The translations under genes were made by a program, and so were the position numbers. The notes beneath the pieces were generated by a model. That model saw only the letters and a list, made by a program, of their open reading frames with translations. It was not told the DNA's origin and made no database searches. 64,000 nt of DNA from Blumeriella jaapii (taxonomy: Eukaryota; Ascomycota; Leotiomycetes; Helotiales; Drepanopezizaceae). Position 1 is the stretch's first letter; the number at the start of each line of letters is the position of its first letter. The stretch is taken from NCBI GenBank assembly GCA_009599575.1, contig VWND01000038.1:96997-160996 (forward strand), in the 5' to 3' direction. Positions 47,496 to 60,494 of this stretch are shown here, piece by piece.

Positions 47496-50266
47496 ATGTC
47501 TGAACGCAATTTTATTTTATTTAATTTTTTTAAAAAACACAAAAACCTTTTTAATAGCTTTTTTATTGAAAACGATTTTTTTTATATTAAAAACTTTTAA
47601 TTTGCAACTTCAGAAAACATTTATTTATTTAATTCAAATCCTACTAATATTTTTATTAATATTATAGACAACGACGCCTTTCGTTTTCTTATGCGAAGCC
47701 GCATGCCCCTCCCTGGCTTCTTTGGTGCATTTTCATTTAATGGCGCCAATATTACCGATTTTATCGAGAAATATAAAAAAACCTGTGAAGATTTCGGAAT
47801 TTTTGAAACTAAAATATTCGATAAACTTTTTCGCTATTATAATTTAATTACCAAAAATATTATTAAATCGATAAATAAATAAAAGGCTATTAGGATTCGA
47901 AATTGGCGCAAGCTAGTTAAAGCTTTGAAATCGGAATTCCGAAATTACGATCGCTAGCAAATTCGCGATACTATCGCTTTTTTCAAACAGTTTGTTATAA
48001 CGATTCGCTAAGCTAAAAAACTTAAAGCCTATTGTCGTATTTATATAAAAGTTTTTAACGTTTTCGTTAACAAAAAAATTTTAAGCGAAATCGAACAGAA
48101 AAAATTGTTTTTATTTGGCCTTCCAACCAGTATTCGCAACAAAACCATTAAGCATTTTAAAGTTAATAAACAAAATTCTGAAATTTTCGATTAGTATTTT
48201 AAATTTATAAAATTCGTTTTTAAACAAAACCAAAGCGAACGTATTATCGAAGCCATAAATTAAGAAAAATCTCCTTTTCTCATTTATAAAAAAAACGTAA
48301 AAGCTTTAATGCAAAAATATACCCAGCTATTAAAAATTACCGAAATCGCTAAAAAACAATTAGTTATTATATTATTTAATCGTTTTGCAAAACTTATAAG
48401 CTTGGAAAAGCTTGATAAAAATATCGAAACTTTCGTATTAAAATTTACCGATATCAAAATTCAAAAACTTTAAAGCAAAGTCGAAAGTCTTATACAGCAG
48501 CAGAAAAAACTTTCTTACGTTAACTCGGATAATAAAAACGATTAAAATAGCTTTTATAATAATTATTTTTTTTAAAATGCGCGAAGCGATTAATTTCGCC
48601 AAGCTATTGTAAAAATAATAGCTGCCTAATAGCAACCTTTTCGTATTAATAATTAAAATCAGCGAAATATTAATTATAATAACGATTATTAAAGGAAAAA
48701 AGGAAACCAACGCGAAAATCAAAATCGCGGTTATTAAAATAATAAAAGTAATTATTAAAACAAATTCCGTGGCCTTAAATGTAAATTTTGTAATAACAGA
48801 GAAATTTACTGCGAAAAACCTTATATTCGTTTAAAATGCAAAATATTTAATTTTTATATAAATAATAATATTTGTTATATTAATAAATACGAAGCGATTT
48901 GCTTCGGCCCGACAAAAACAGAAATAAGCTTTTTTAATAAAGCTGAAAATCAAAGCTGGTTAAATACTATTCGCTTAAAAATAAAAAGTACGAAATGGAA
49001 TAATTGCTTGGAAAACAGAAAAAATACAAAAACGATTTTTATTAGTAAAAAAGAAAATATTTTAAAAGGCGTATTAATTAAAAAAAAAAAATTTATTTTA
49101 AATATAAGTAAAGTTTAAATATATAATTGAAAAACAAATATATATATTTCCAATGCGAATATCGTATTTGTAGATATTATAGCTGTATAATCAAGCCAGC
49201 GAACTATAAAAAAGCAAAATGCTTTTGTTTTATTCGCTAAATCAATTAATATAAAAAAGAACGTTAAAATCGAAAAGAAAAAAGATTTTGAAATTCGAAA
49301 AAAAATCGATAAAACTATTAGAAAAACGCTTATAATAAAAAAAATTAACGACGATATAAAAGATATCGACACCGATATCCCGGTTTAAATTATTTAAAAA
49401 GTACCAGCTTTTAAGCGCTTATTATTAATGCGAAGCGAAAAATAAATCGATAAATATATTAGCTTCGAAACAATCGACGAAGCTATTGAAAAAATCATAA
49501 AACAAAAGATTAAATTGAAATTCAGCGACTTATTTAATACAAAAAAAAAATTCGATAAAATTATTAATAAACAGATTTGTATTAAAAAAAAACGAAAAAG
49601 TTGAAATTATCCGAAAAGGAAACGATTTTAAATTAGAAAAAGATCAGAAAGAAATTTATAACACCGCAGTTAATTTAGCCGATAGGAAAGAATCTTCGGA
49701 AAAAGTCAGCTTTTTGGCTTTCGCTATAAAAACCCAAAAGTTAAAACGACGAAATTGTTTTTATACGGCTATAAAAGTATTAAAAATGAAAATTATATTT
49801 AAGAAAAGTACGACCGTTTTCGTTTTATTCGATAATGAAGCCGAAATTAATTGCATAAACTAAAAAACAGCCGAAGCTAATAGCGTTTCGATTATTACCG
49901 ACAAACGAATAATTTATATTATCGTTAATAAAAATACGATCGAGTTTAATAAAATTATACGAAATATAAAAGTCGATATTAAAAGTATTATTACTTATAG
50001 AAACTTTTTAGTAATAAAAAAATGTTTTTATTCTATTATTTTTGAAATGCTTTGGATCTTGGAAAGTTTCGTTAATTTTAAATATACCGAAAATAGCCAA
50101 ATAAAAGCTTTTTTCTGAAACTGAAACCGATTTTTTTAAAATTAAATTACCGTCGCCGACGACAAAATTTTTTTAGTCGACGTTTTATCGAAAAACGAAT
50201 AGCCGGCTTTAGTTTCAAAACAAACGCTAGGTTATAATAAAACCTGGAAAATACTCAGCTAAAAGC
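47496..50266 (+). pseudogene. gag-protease remnant, copy D
   Basis: ATG at 47496 (MSERNFILF), a single CAA-to-TAA-type stop at about codon 35, then in frame NDAFRFLMRSRMPLPGFFGA and ITDFIEKYKKTCEDFGIFET to 47882. Later blocks: KLFLFGLPTSIRNKTIKHFK, SLEKLDKNIETFVLKFTDI, a Cys-rich piece CKFCNNREIYCEKPYI, and the protease D-N-E-A at 49831-49842 with NCIN after it. It is the best copy for reading gag: a fungal Gypsy gag core followed by a long Gln/Asn-rich spacer, with the protease in the same polyprotein. Confidence 0.85.
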
Positions 50267-50299
50267 ATTCGCGTTATTAATCGAAATAGCACCGCGAAT
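50267..50299 (+). repeat. 33-bp palindromic module, site 1, copy D
   Basis: Both arms intact; reads FALLIEIAPR in the pol frame. Confidence 0.8.
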
Positions 50300-52211
50300 A
50301 AAATTAGCTAATATTAATATTTTTGGCTATTAATTCGAAAATAAAAGTTCCGAAAATTTCGTTTTCGTATTAAATAAATCCGACCCATATATTTTATTTT
50401 TTTGTATTAATATCAGCACTTTTTACAAGCGCAAAGCTGATAAAATACGATTTATGAATTTTAGCGAATCCGGTGGAAATATTTCCGGAAAAATAAACGA
50501 TTGGTTTGAAAAAAATAAAGCAATAAAATCGCTTTAACCAGTTATTAGCGAATTCGAAAAATTAATTACCGGCCGATTTTTCAGCTTTTTATTTGGCAAC
50601 CGATTTATAAAAAAACGATTTAATAATTTAGCAATCGGAATTTAATTTTTGCTAAAAAAAAAGAAATCTTATACGAAATTTTACGCAATCGAAAAAAAGC
50701 TATAACTTTCGATTTTATCGAAATAAATCAATTCAGCTTTAACGTTACGTTTTATATCGATATCAAAACCGTGTTTTACGAAGCCTGGCAAAAAAAAACT
50801 TTTTTAGTTTTTAAAGCTTTTCAGAATAAAATAATCGAAATGCTAAAAAAACGAATTAAATAAAAAATCTTCGAATTTTATTACGGCTTATATAAAAACA
50901 AATGGTTTATCGTTGCGAAAAAAAAAAAAAGCATTTACAAATTTATTATTATAATCGTCGAAATAAACAAAATAACGATACGAAACGCTAACGTGTTATT
51001 TAACGTCGATTAATTTTCAAACGAATTCGCAAAACTAACGATCGCTTTCTTTTTCGACCTGTTTTCCGGCTACGACTATTTAATATTTAATCTACGATTT
51101 CGAGATATGATAGTAATTCAAATTTTAATCGGTCTGCTGCGTATAATAAGAATACCTATAGAAATTATTAATTTAATCGTTTAATTCGTAAAAGTCGTAT
51201 ATAAAGTTTTTATAATTTGCATTTTTGATATTACTTTTTTTTATATTAACGACGTCGAAATAAAAGGTCTCAGATTATATTATAATAATAAAAAGATTTT
51301 TTTTAAAATTCGACGTTATATAATAAAATATATTTAAAATATCGACAAAATTATGGTTTGCTTCGAAAAAGCTAAAATTATTATTGGTTTTCGATTAAAA
51401 TTTTATATGCCCGAAATAAATATCGTTAATTATATAATTAATAGCGCTGGCCGTTATTTTTAACGAAAGAAAATTAAAAAGATTTGCGAATAAAAAAAGT
51501 GTAAGAATATTATCGAAGCCAAAGCTTTTATTAGCGTTGTGATTTATTACCGCAATTAAATTAAAAACTTTTTTTAGAAAACTGCATTTATTTACGCTAT
51601 AATAAAAAAAGAAATCGATTTCGTTTAAGAAGAAAAGCAGAGCAAAGCTATGGAAATTCTTAAAAACGACCTTTTATCGGCCCTTTCGTTTATACGGATC
51701 GATTACAGCCCAAACGCAAAAAAAATCATTTTAATTATCGACGCCAGCATTTTCGGTTGGAAAGCTGTATTATAACAAATCGATAAAAACAAAAAACGGT
51801 ATTTTTCACGATTCGAAAGCGATTTATAGTTTTTCGCTAAAGCACGCTACGATATTATTAAACGAGAATATCGAAGCGCTTTTAAAATAATAAAAAAAAT
51901 AAAAAGCGAATTATACGGCGTATATTTTATTTTGAAAACAAACGCAAAAGTTTTTATCGATTAATTAAATAAAAAAGCTAATAACCTATTAAAAGCGTTC
52001 GTTATTAATTGAATAGCTTAAATGCGATTTATAAACTTCGAAATTAAATATATTAAAAGAATAATTAATACAGCGGCAAACGGCTTTTTTAAACAAAAAC
52101 GCTTTTATCCGTTTAATTTCGCTGAATAAAACGAATAAAATATCGACGATAAATCGCTGACGAAATCGGCTGCTTCGCTATTTGCGCTTTAGGTTTCACA
52201 AAGCCAAAACC

Positions 52212-52307
52212 ATTCGCGTTGCTATTTCGATTAGCACCGCGAGTAAAAAACATTAATTTTCGGGCCGAAAAAGCATTCGCGTTATTATTTCGGCTAGCAT
52301 CGCGAAT
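52212..52307 (+). repeat. 33-bp palindromic modules, sites 2 and 3, copy D
   Basis: 52212-52244 (right arm CGCGAGT) and 52275-52307 (intact), 63-bp spacing. Confidence 0.85.
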
Positions 52308-53775
52308 AAATTTAATCGAAAACGATCGGAATAAACCGATTAACGACGAAAATAAATTTTTAATCGATAATTACGAAACCGAAAACTTTTATTTAATCGT
52401 ATATTATTTAATTATTTTATTTAAATTATTTAGCGTATTAAACTATTAATTTAAATTATTTAAAAATTAAATTTTCGATTATATTTTAGCCGATAAAAAG
52501 TTGTATAAAATAAAAAATAATATATATTAAAAACGCTTAGTAATAAATAATAAAGCCGATAAGTTTCAAATTATAAAAAAAGCCTACGAAAAAATGTTTT
52601 ATAAAAAAGCTGAAGCCATTTATTACAAAATCAAAAACGATTTCTGATGGAAAAAGTGTTTCGAAAATTGTAAAACCTTCGTTAAAAGCTGTATTTTTTA
52701 TTAAAAACGAAAGCCCGGGCGAAAAAAAAACTTATTATATTCGATATAATTTTTTGGAATTTAAAAAAAAATTAACTTCGACGTTATACGCGTGCTGATT
52801 ACCGATCGCGAATATACGTGTTTTATATTCGCTATCGACGATTTGTTTGAATAGTTTAAAAAGCGATTTTTCCGAAACGTTATTTTCGAAATTATAACGA
52901 TTTTTTTTTAGAAAAACGTGGTATATCGATACGGTTTGTTTGGAAAATTAAACGTCGATAATAAATTCGAAAACAAAAGCGTTATCGAAACTTTTATAAA
53001 AAAATACGGCATTTAACGTATTCAAATTTTAGCTTATAATTCGAAAAGTAATAAATCCGTTGAACGAAGTTATAAAAATATTTTTAACGGCTTTTTAAAA
53101 GCTATTCGAAAAAGTTATAAGCGTTGGTCGCGGAAATTTTCGAAAATGCTTTTTGCTATACGCATATATATATACGCTTTTATTAAAGTAATTTTATTTT
53201 TTATTTAATACGGCAGAAACGCTCGACTGCTTTTGAAAACAAAATGGCTTGTGTAAAAGTTTTATAACGTGGTTAAAATAAAAACGAAAGCAGATTTATT
53301 AGTAATAAAATTTAAATAATTAAATTACCGCGATATAAATATAAAAAAAATAATTTTAAAAAAGAAAAAATATAAAAAAGCAGTTAAAAAAATTTGAAAT
53401 AAAACCAAGGTTTTAAAAAAAACGCTAATTAAAAAAAAAAATTTGATTTTAATTTATAACGTTTAGCGCGCTATTAATAAATCGGCCGATATTAAATTTA
53501 ATTATAAATAATTCGGATTTTACGAAGTATACGAGGCCGAGTTAAATAAAAGCTATTATAAGCTTACGGAATTCGATAAAACGAAATTAAAAAAAACGTT
53601 CGCCGCTAACCGGTTAAAACGATTTTATAAAAAAAATTAGCAAATTTATTTTTTGAATTCTGATTCAAACAGCGATTCCGATTTTAGCGAATCCGACGAC
53701 GATTTCGATTAAAGCGATTATACTTTTAAAAAAGAAAAACCTACTGGAAAAGTCTGAAAATAGCCGAACGATAAT

Positions 53776-54332
53776 TCCGCTGCTGAAAACATAATTCAAA
53801 TCGTAATTCCATTTATAACCGAAAAAGAAAAAGGTGTATATAAGATTGTTTATTAACTGTTCTACTGTTTTTATTATTTATTGTTTTTTTTTTATTGCAT
53901 ACTGTTTTACTGTTTTTGTTTTGCCTGCTTATATACAACCTAATTATTTTGTTTTATATACGCTGTTTATTTTAAAAACCTTTTTTTATATTATTTAAAA
54001 CATTTATTATACTTTTTTTTGTTTAACTGTACTTTTGTTTATTAAAACAAAAGCTTTATATATATTTGAGCCGCAAATCTGATACATATATATTATTCGC
54101 ATATTTTACGAAAACTATTTTTTATGCATTTTATTGTTTGCTACTTTTTGTATTGTTTATTTTTTTCGCTGTTTTGAACGAATGTCTGTCTAAACAGTTA
54201 TAATTTATTAAAAAAACAATATGCGGATTCCCGTAACTTTTAAATACAAATATTTTACAATTCTCGTACTTTTTTCTATTTATTCTTTAATAAATATAAT
54301 ATACTTTTTTAATTAACAAACTTATCGATATT
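53776..54332 (+). other. T-rich intercistronic region, copy D
   Basis: Same position and length as in A and B; includes TATATATTTGAGCCGC near 54058. Nothing coding seen. Confidence 0.5.
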
Positions 54333-57300
54333 ATATCGTTTTTTAAGCAAAACGTTGCTAAATTTAGCAAATTTATTTTTAATTTACTTTGAAACGAAAC
54401 TATTATACGTAATTTTTTCGAATTTAAATAAGTATATAATATCGCTATTCCAAATTAATAAACAGTTTTCGTAAAAATATTTATAAAGCAATTCGATATA
54501 ATAATTAAAAACGTTAACGAATTTTTATTCGATTATAAAGGTTTTGTTAAAGCTAAATTTGTTCGCAAAAGCTTTGATTACGATAAGTTTTTATTAAACT
54601 ACGATAACGTTTTAAAAGCTTTCGCCGGAGCAAAAAAAGCTCGAAATAATAAAAAGAAAATAATAGACCGAATATTGCGTTTTTTGCTAAATCAACGAGG
54701 AAAAAATATTTAAAAATACGTTTAGCAAAATCACCGGTGTTATTTTATTTCGGCATTTCGCTCGCCTTTTCGAAACTATTACTTTTATTAAAAAAAGAAT
54801 TTGGGTATTAAACGCGTATATTTTTAAAACGCAAGCTCTGAAAGCTAATAATTCAAAGGCCCGCAGGTTTATAAGCTTTTTTATAATTGTCTGCAAACTG
54901 ATCGACGACGCTATATAATCGCTAAAAAAAATTTTAATCGGTTGCGAAACTCTAAATCTGACTTTTTTTTAAAGCAAAAAACTGAATATCGTTAAATGCG
55001 GCATTTTTATACCGAAAAAAAAAAACGACGCCATTCCGATATTTTAAATTTACGACGACGAAAAAAACGAAAAAGCTAATATTATTTTCGTTCAGTTCGA
55101 AAAGATATACGCGGTAATAATTAATATTTTTAAAACAGTTAAAACAATTTAGCGATTTTTATTTTTAATTATCGAAAACGAATTAAAAAACGAAATTAAA
55201 AACGTAATAATAAACAATCGCCTATTCGAATATAAAAAGCTTATTATATTTATGGAAACGATTACGAAAAAAATAAAAATAAAAAACGTGAAAAAGCGCG
55301 CCGATATTTTCGAAACCTTTTTTATTCGAAAAAAAAAATCATTCGCGTCGTTAGCAAAAAAAGCATCGCGAGTAAAAACAGCCGGAAATTAACGCCGAAT
55401 TATAAGCTTTAAATTAATTAATAAAAAACGCGACGATTTTATAAAATCAGATTTAAAAAACTTTAATATTCCGAAAAGAAAAAATCCAAACGATTTTGAA
55501 TTTGATTTTTCGAAATTAAATACGTAAATATTAAAAACGCTTATTGCGTTTAAAAACGTCGAACCGCTAATATTTCAGATTTTGATAAAAGCATTTAAGA
55601 TTTCGACTATTACGCGACTCGACCGAAAAAGCCTGAAAAAAAATATCGAAGTTATCGCGGAAAAAATTATATAAAAAGTACAAAATCAAATTATTTTATT
55701 TAAAATTTTCGCTTTCGACGATAAAACAATTCAGAAATTTTATTTCGATATTTTTATATAAAAGCCAAATAAATCCGTCAGCTTTTTTTTTTTTGTTTCG
55801 AACGAAAACTAAATTAAGCTTTTTTCGGAAAATTGCAAATATAATACGCCAAAATAAATAAAAAAAACTTTTGAAAACGATAATCCGTTTTTATTCGAGC
55901 TTTTCTTCGTTAAAAAATTCCGATTTTTTAATTTCGTTTTTACGAATAATATTAACGTTAAAAAAAACGGCAAATTCTGCTATTTTCACGTACGCTGTTA
56001 CGCGGCGTATTACGATTTAATTATAAAAAAAGTCGATATTATCGATTTCGCTAATCGATTCGCTGTTATTAAAAATTCGAATTACGACGTATTCGAAATT
56101 GACCTTAATAATTAATTTATATTTCAACGAAAAACTGCGAAAACTATTTAAACACGTATTAAAACTTATTTAAAATACGCAAATTTTAAAATAAATCCTA
56201 AAGCATTTAGCGCGACTATAAAACTCGACTAAAACGTAAAAAAATAAAAGCAACGAATGTTTTTAAAAGCCGACTTTTTTGGCTTTTCGACCGAAAATAT
56301 ATTTCAAAATCTATTTAAACTAAGCTGCGAATTCGTTAATTACGTAGAATTTCACAACGGAAAACAAGCCACTACTGTATTTTATAAAAAAAAAAATAAT
56401 TATATATAAGTATTATTTCCGATTGGTTAAAACCTAAAAAACGCTTACAGCTTTTTTCGCTAATATATTTTACAATTTTATTTAATAAGCTTTTAAAATA
56501 TATCCCGGCTTTTATTTCGCTGTTTTAATTATTCGAAACCTTGGAAACTGCCGTTTCGTAGCATATTTTAACGTTCCGATCGCTTTAAGCCTCGTTAATT
56601 CCGATCGTATTACAATTACAAAATTCGATATCGCCGATTTTTAAAAAAAAAAAAAAATCGAAAACCTTACCGACGCTATTTTCGACTATTACGTTCTGCT
56701 TATATTCGCATATAACTCGGAAATAATCGAAGCTTATTTGCAATTACACTACGACGCCAAGCTGATTAAAACCATTTAAAAAAGCCTAGCTTTTTTGTAT
56801 TTCAGCGCGTCTAAAGCAATGGCCTCGGCTATTTTATCGAACTACAAAACCGAAAGCTACGAAATAAAAAATAAAATAACTTTTATCAGCTTTTCGATTA
56901 AGCAAAAGATTTTCGTCAGATTTAAAATCTAAAAAACCGACGGCGCGATACTAATTTATTCGAATAATTATACGGCGCAGAAATATAAAAATTATTTCGA
57001 AAACGACAATCCGATAAGCAATTTAATATTGTTTATATTACGACGAAAGCAATTATAATATTTTCGGTGGTTTCGATTACAAACGATTATTTCCGAACCA
57101 TTTCGTAAAATAATCTTTTTTATAAGCTTCGGAGCTTTCAAAAGCATTCGTCGGTAAACAACCGTGGTCCGATCTATCGGTTTTACGAAAAGCAAAAGCG
57201 TTAATCGGTTTTAATTACGACGAATTAATCGATTATTTTTACGATTTTAATACAAAATTTTTCAACGCTTTTTGCAAAGCGTAGAACCACGTTCAGAAGC

Positions 57301-57577
57301 TGAAATTTGCTATTTATAAAAAAAAATCGTAAAAAGCATCCGTCGCAACGATATTTAACAATATTATCGACGAAAAAGCTATCAGAACGTTCGTAGATTT
57401 AAACGATACCTCGATTAACATTTTATCAAGCTATTTTTTAAAAAAGCAAAATAAATAAAATAATTCAAACGATAAGCGAGACGCTATTTCTCCGCAGGAG
57501 CCAACAGCAAAAAGGCCAAGAACGGGTTAAAAACCGAAGGAATATAAAATTAAAAAGTTCGGTTTTTAAATAATTAG
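54333..57577 (+). pseudogene. ORFX remnant, copy D
   Basis: Inferred start ATA at 54333. Blocks as in B, including LNYDNVLKAFAGAKKARNNK (about 54595), ITGVILFRHFARLFETITFI (about 54733), YDDEKNEKANIIFVQFEKIY (about 55052) and RCYAAYYDLI (about 56000). The 33-bp module at 55341-55373 keeps its left arm ATTCGCG, mutated to ATTTACG in A and B. Confidence 0.7.
55341..55373 (+). repeat. 33-bp palindromic module, site 4 (ORFX), copy D
   Basis: Arms ATTCGCG and CGCGAGT; reads FASLAKKASRV. Confidence 0.65.
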
Positions 57578-57636
57578 TTTTTAAATTTTATAAAATAGGC
57601 TAAATTGTATTTATTAGAATTATGTTTTTTTTTGGT

Positions 57637-57656
57637 CGTAGTCAAAAGCGACTACG
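57637..57656. repeat. Small inverted repeat upstream of the 3' LTR, copy D
   Basis: CGTAGTC and GACTACG around AAAAGC, perfect arms. Homologous positions: 10164-10183 (A), 21449-21468 (B), 45325-45344 (E, minus). It lies just before the purine tract AAAACAGGA (57667-57675). Confidence 0.5.
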
Positions 57657-57675
57657 TATATTATTTAAAACAGGA

Positions 57676-57942
57676 TGTAAAACGGTAATATTTTGTATTA
57701 ATAAAAATTAATAGTTTTAACTATAGTCGAGGTATAAACCCTTTCGAAACCCTTTGCCATTAACTATTTTTAACAAATATAAAAGCAAAATACCCTTTTA
57801 AATAATACTATAAGCACGCAATTCAATTCATATTTTCATTTATTTTTTTTTTTCTTTTTTCAATTTCTTCTAGGGATTTCCTAGACTATCTTACCCACCG
57901 ACATGTGGCCGTATCAGTCTGGTTTTCCTACCTACTTTTACA
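57676..57942 (+). repeat. 3' LTR of copy D
   Basis: TGTAAAACGG to CTACTTTTACA with both ends intact. The inner part is eroded (AACAAATATAAAAGC for AACAGGTATAAAAGC), the outer part consensus. Confidence 0.92.
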
Positions 57943-57946
57943 ACAA

Positions 57947-59940
57947 TTTAATTTAAATAGATTTTAAAATATATTTTCGGTCGAAAAGCTAAAAAAATCG
58001 GTTTTTAAAAATATTTATTATTTTTATTTTTCTACGTTTTAATCGAGCTTTATAATCGCGCTAAAAGCTTTAGGATTTGCTTTAAAATTTGCGTAGCCCA
58101 GATAAGCTTTAGCATATGCTTAAATAGTTTTCGCAGTTTTTCGTCGGAATATAAATTAATTATTAAAATTAATTTCGAATACGTCGTAATCCGAATTTTT
58201 AATAATAGCGAATCGATTAGCGAAATCGATAATATCGATTTTTTTTATAATTAAATCGTAGTACGCCGCGTAATAGCGTACGTAAAAATAGCAGAATTTG
58301 CCGTTTTTTTTAGCGTTAACGTTATTTGTAAAAACGAAATTAAAAAATCGAAATTTTTTAACAAAGAAAAATTCGAGTAAAAACGGATTACCGTTTTCAA
58401 AAGTTTTTTTTATTTGTTTCGGCGTATTATATTTGCAATTTTCCGAAAAAAATTTGGTTTAGTTTTCGTTCGAAATAAAAAAAAAAAAGCTAACGGATTT
58501 ATTTAGTTTTTATATAAAAATATCGAAGTAAAATTTTTAAATCGTTTTGTCGTCGAAAACGAAAGTTTTAAATAAGATAATTTGATTTTATGCTTTTTAT
58601 ATAATTTTTTCCGCGATAATTTCGATATTTTTTTTTAAGCTTTTTCGGTCGAATCGTATAATAATCGAGATTTTAAATACTTTTATTAAAATCTAAAATA
58701 TTAGCGGTACGACGTTTTTAAACGCAGCAAACGTTTTTAATATTTACGTATTTAGCTTCGAAAAATCAGATTCGAAATCGTTTAAATTTTTTTTTTTCGG
58801 AATACCGGCGTTTTTTAAATTTGATTTTGTAAATTCGTCGCGTTTTTTATTAATTAATTTAAAATTTATAATTCGGCGTCGATTTCCGGCTGTTTTTATT
58901 CGCGATGCTTTTTTTATTAACGACGTAAATAATTTTTTTTTTCGAATAAAAAAAGTTTCGAAAATATCGGCGCGCTTTTTTACGTTTTTTATTTTTATTT
59001 TTTCCGGAATTGTTTTTATAAATACAATAGGTTTTTTATATTCGAATAAGCGGTTGTTTGTTATTACGCTTTTGATTTCGTTTTCGGATTCGTTTTCGAT
59101 AATTAAAAATAAAAGTCGCCGAGTTATTTTAGCTATTTTAAAAGTATTAATTGCTACCGCGTATATTTTTTCGAACTGAACGAAAATAATATTGGTTTTT
59201 TCGTTTTTTTCGTTTTCGTAGATTTAAAATATCGGAATAGCGTTGTTTTTTTCGTTTGGTATAAAAATGCCGCATTTGGCGACGCTTAGTTTTTTGCTTT
59301 AAAAAAAAGTTAAATTTAAGGTTTCGCAGCCGATTAAAATTTTTTTTGGCGATTATATAACGTTATCGACCAGTTTGCAAATAACTATAAAAAGGCTTAT
59401 GAATTTGCGGGCTTTTGGATTGTTGGCTTTTAGGGCTTGCGTTTTAAAAATGTAAGCGTTTAGTACCCAGATTTTTTTTTTAATAAAAGTAATAATTTCG
59501 AAAAAGCGAGCGAAATGCCGAAATAAAATAATATCGGTGATTTTGCTAAAAACGTATTTTTAAATATTTTTTTTTCGCTGATTTGGCAGAAAGCGTAATA
59601 TTCGGTCTGTTATTTTTTTTTTATTATTTCGCGCTTTTTTTGCTTCGGCGAAAACTTTTAAAGCGTTATCGTAATTTAGCAAAAATTTATCGTAATTAAA
59701 GTTTTTGCGAACGAATTCAGTTTTAACGAAGCTTTTATAATCGAATAAAAATTCGTTAACGTTTTTAATTATTATATCGAATTGTTTTATAAATGTTTTT
59801 ACGAAAGCTGCTTATTAATTTAAAATAACGGTATTATATGCTTGCTTAAATTCGAAGAAATTGCGTATAATAATTCCGTTTTAAAATAAATTAAAAATAA
59901 ATTTGTTAAATTTAGCAACGCTTTGCTTAGAAAACGATAT
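57947..59940 (-). pseudogene. ORFX N-terminal remnant, copy E (right part)
   Basis: Inferred start at 59938-59940 (TAT, coding ATA) down to the break made by copy D. Covers about 665 codons. Its 33-bp module is at 58898-58930. Confidence 0.7.
58898..58930 (-). repeat. 33-bp palindromic module, site 4 (ORFX), copy E
   Basis: Plus strand ATTCGCGATGC...CGTAAAT. Confidence 0.6.
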
Positions 59941-60494
59941 AATATCGATAGGTTTATTAATTAAAAAAGTATATTATATTTATTAAAAAGTGATTGGGAA
60001 AAAATACGAAGATTATAAAATATTTGTATTTAAAAGTTACGGAAATCCGTATATTGTTTTTTTAATAAATTATAATTATTTAAGCAAGCATCCGTTCAAA
60101 ATAACAAAAAAAATAATTAATACAGAGAAAATAGCAAATAATAAAATGCATAAAAAATAGTTTTCGTAAAATATGCGAGCGGTATAAATATATCAGACGT
60201 ACGGCTCAAACATATACAAAGCTTTTATTCTGATAAACAAATATATAATCAAATAAAAAAAAATATAATAAATATCTTAAATAATATAAAAAAAAATCTT
60301 AAAAATAAATAAAATAATTAAGTTGTATATAAGCAAAGCAAAATAAAAACAATAAAATAATATATAATAAAAAAAAAATAATAAATAATAAAAATAGTAA
60401 AACAGTTAGTAAACAATTTTATAAGCATTTTTTTCCTTTTCGGTTATAAATGGAATTACGATTTAAATTATGCTTTTAACAGCGGGGTTATCGT
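59941..60494 (-). other. A/T-rich intercistronic region, copy E
   Basis: Equivalent of 32439-32989 in copy C; mostly A runs on the plus strand. Confidence 0.5.

Larger units (their letters stand above)
50267..53775 (+). pseudogene. RT/RNase H/integrase (pol) remnant, copy D
   Basis: RT: GRFFSFLFGNRFIKKRFNNL, FDLFSGYDYLIF, and the active site Y-I-N-D at 51242-51253 followed by VEIKG. The 13-A run at about 50918-50930 keeps the frame (AKKKKSIYKFII) where A and B have lost it. RNase H: IDYSPNAKKIILIIDASIFG. Integrase: CKTFVKSCIFY (last Cys of HHCC lost), the V-D-N-K-F-E-N-K block near 52953, KSVERSYKNIFNGF; tail KLTEFDKTKLKKTFAANRLK. One base is missing near 52143 relative to copy B. Confidence 0.88.
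46653..57942 (+). mobile_element. Fam1 Gypsy LTR retrotransposon, copy D, complete
   Basis: LTRs 46653-46919 and 57676-57942, total 11,290 bp, inserted into ORFX of copy E in opposite orientation. It keeps the most consensus-like 33-bp modules in the pol region. Confidence 0.93.
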
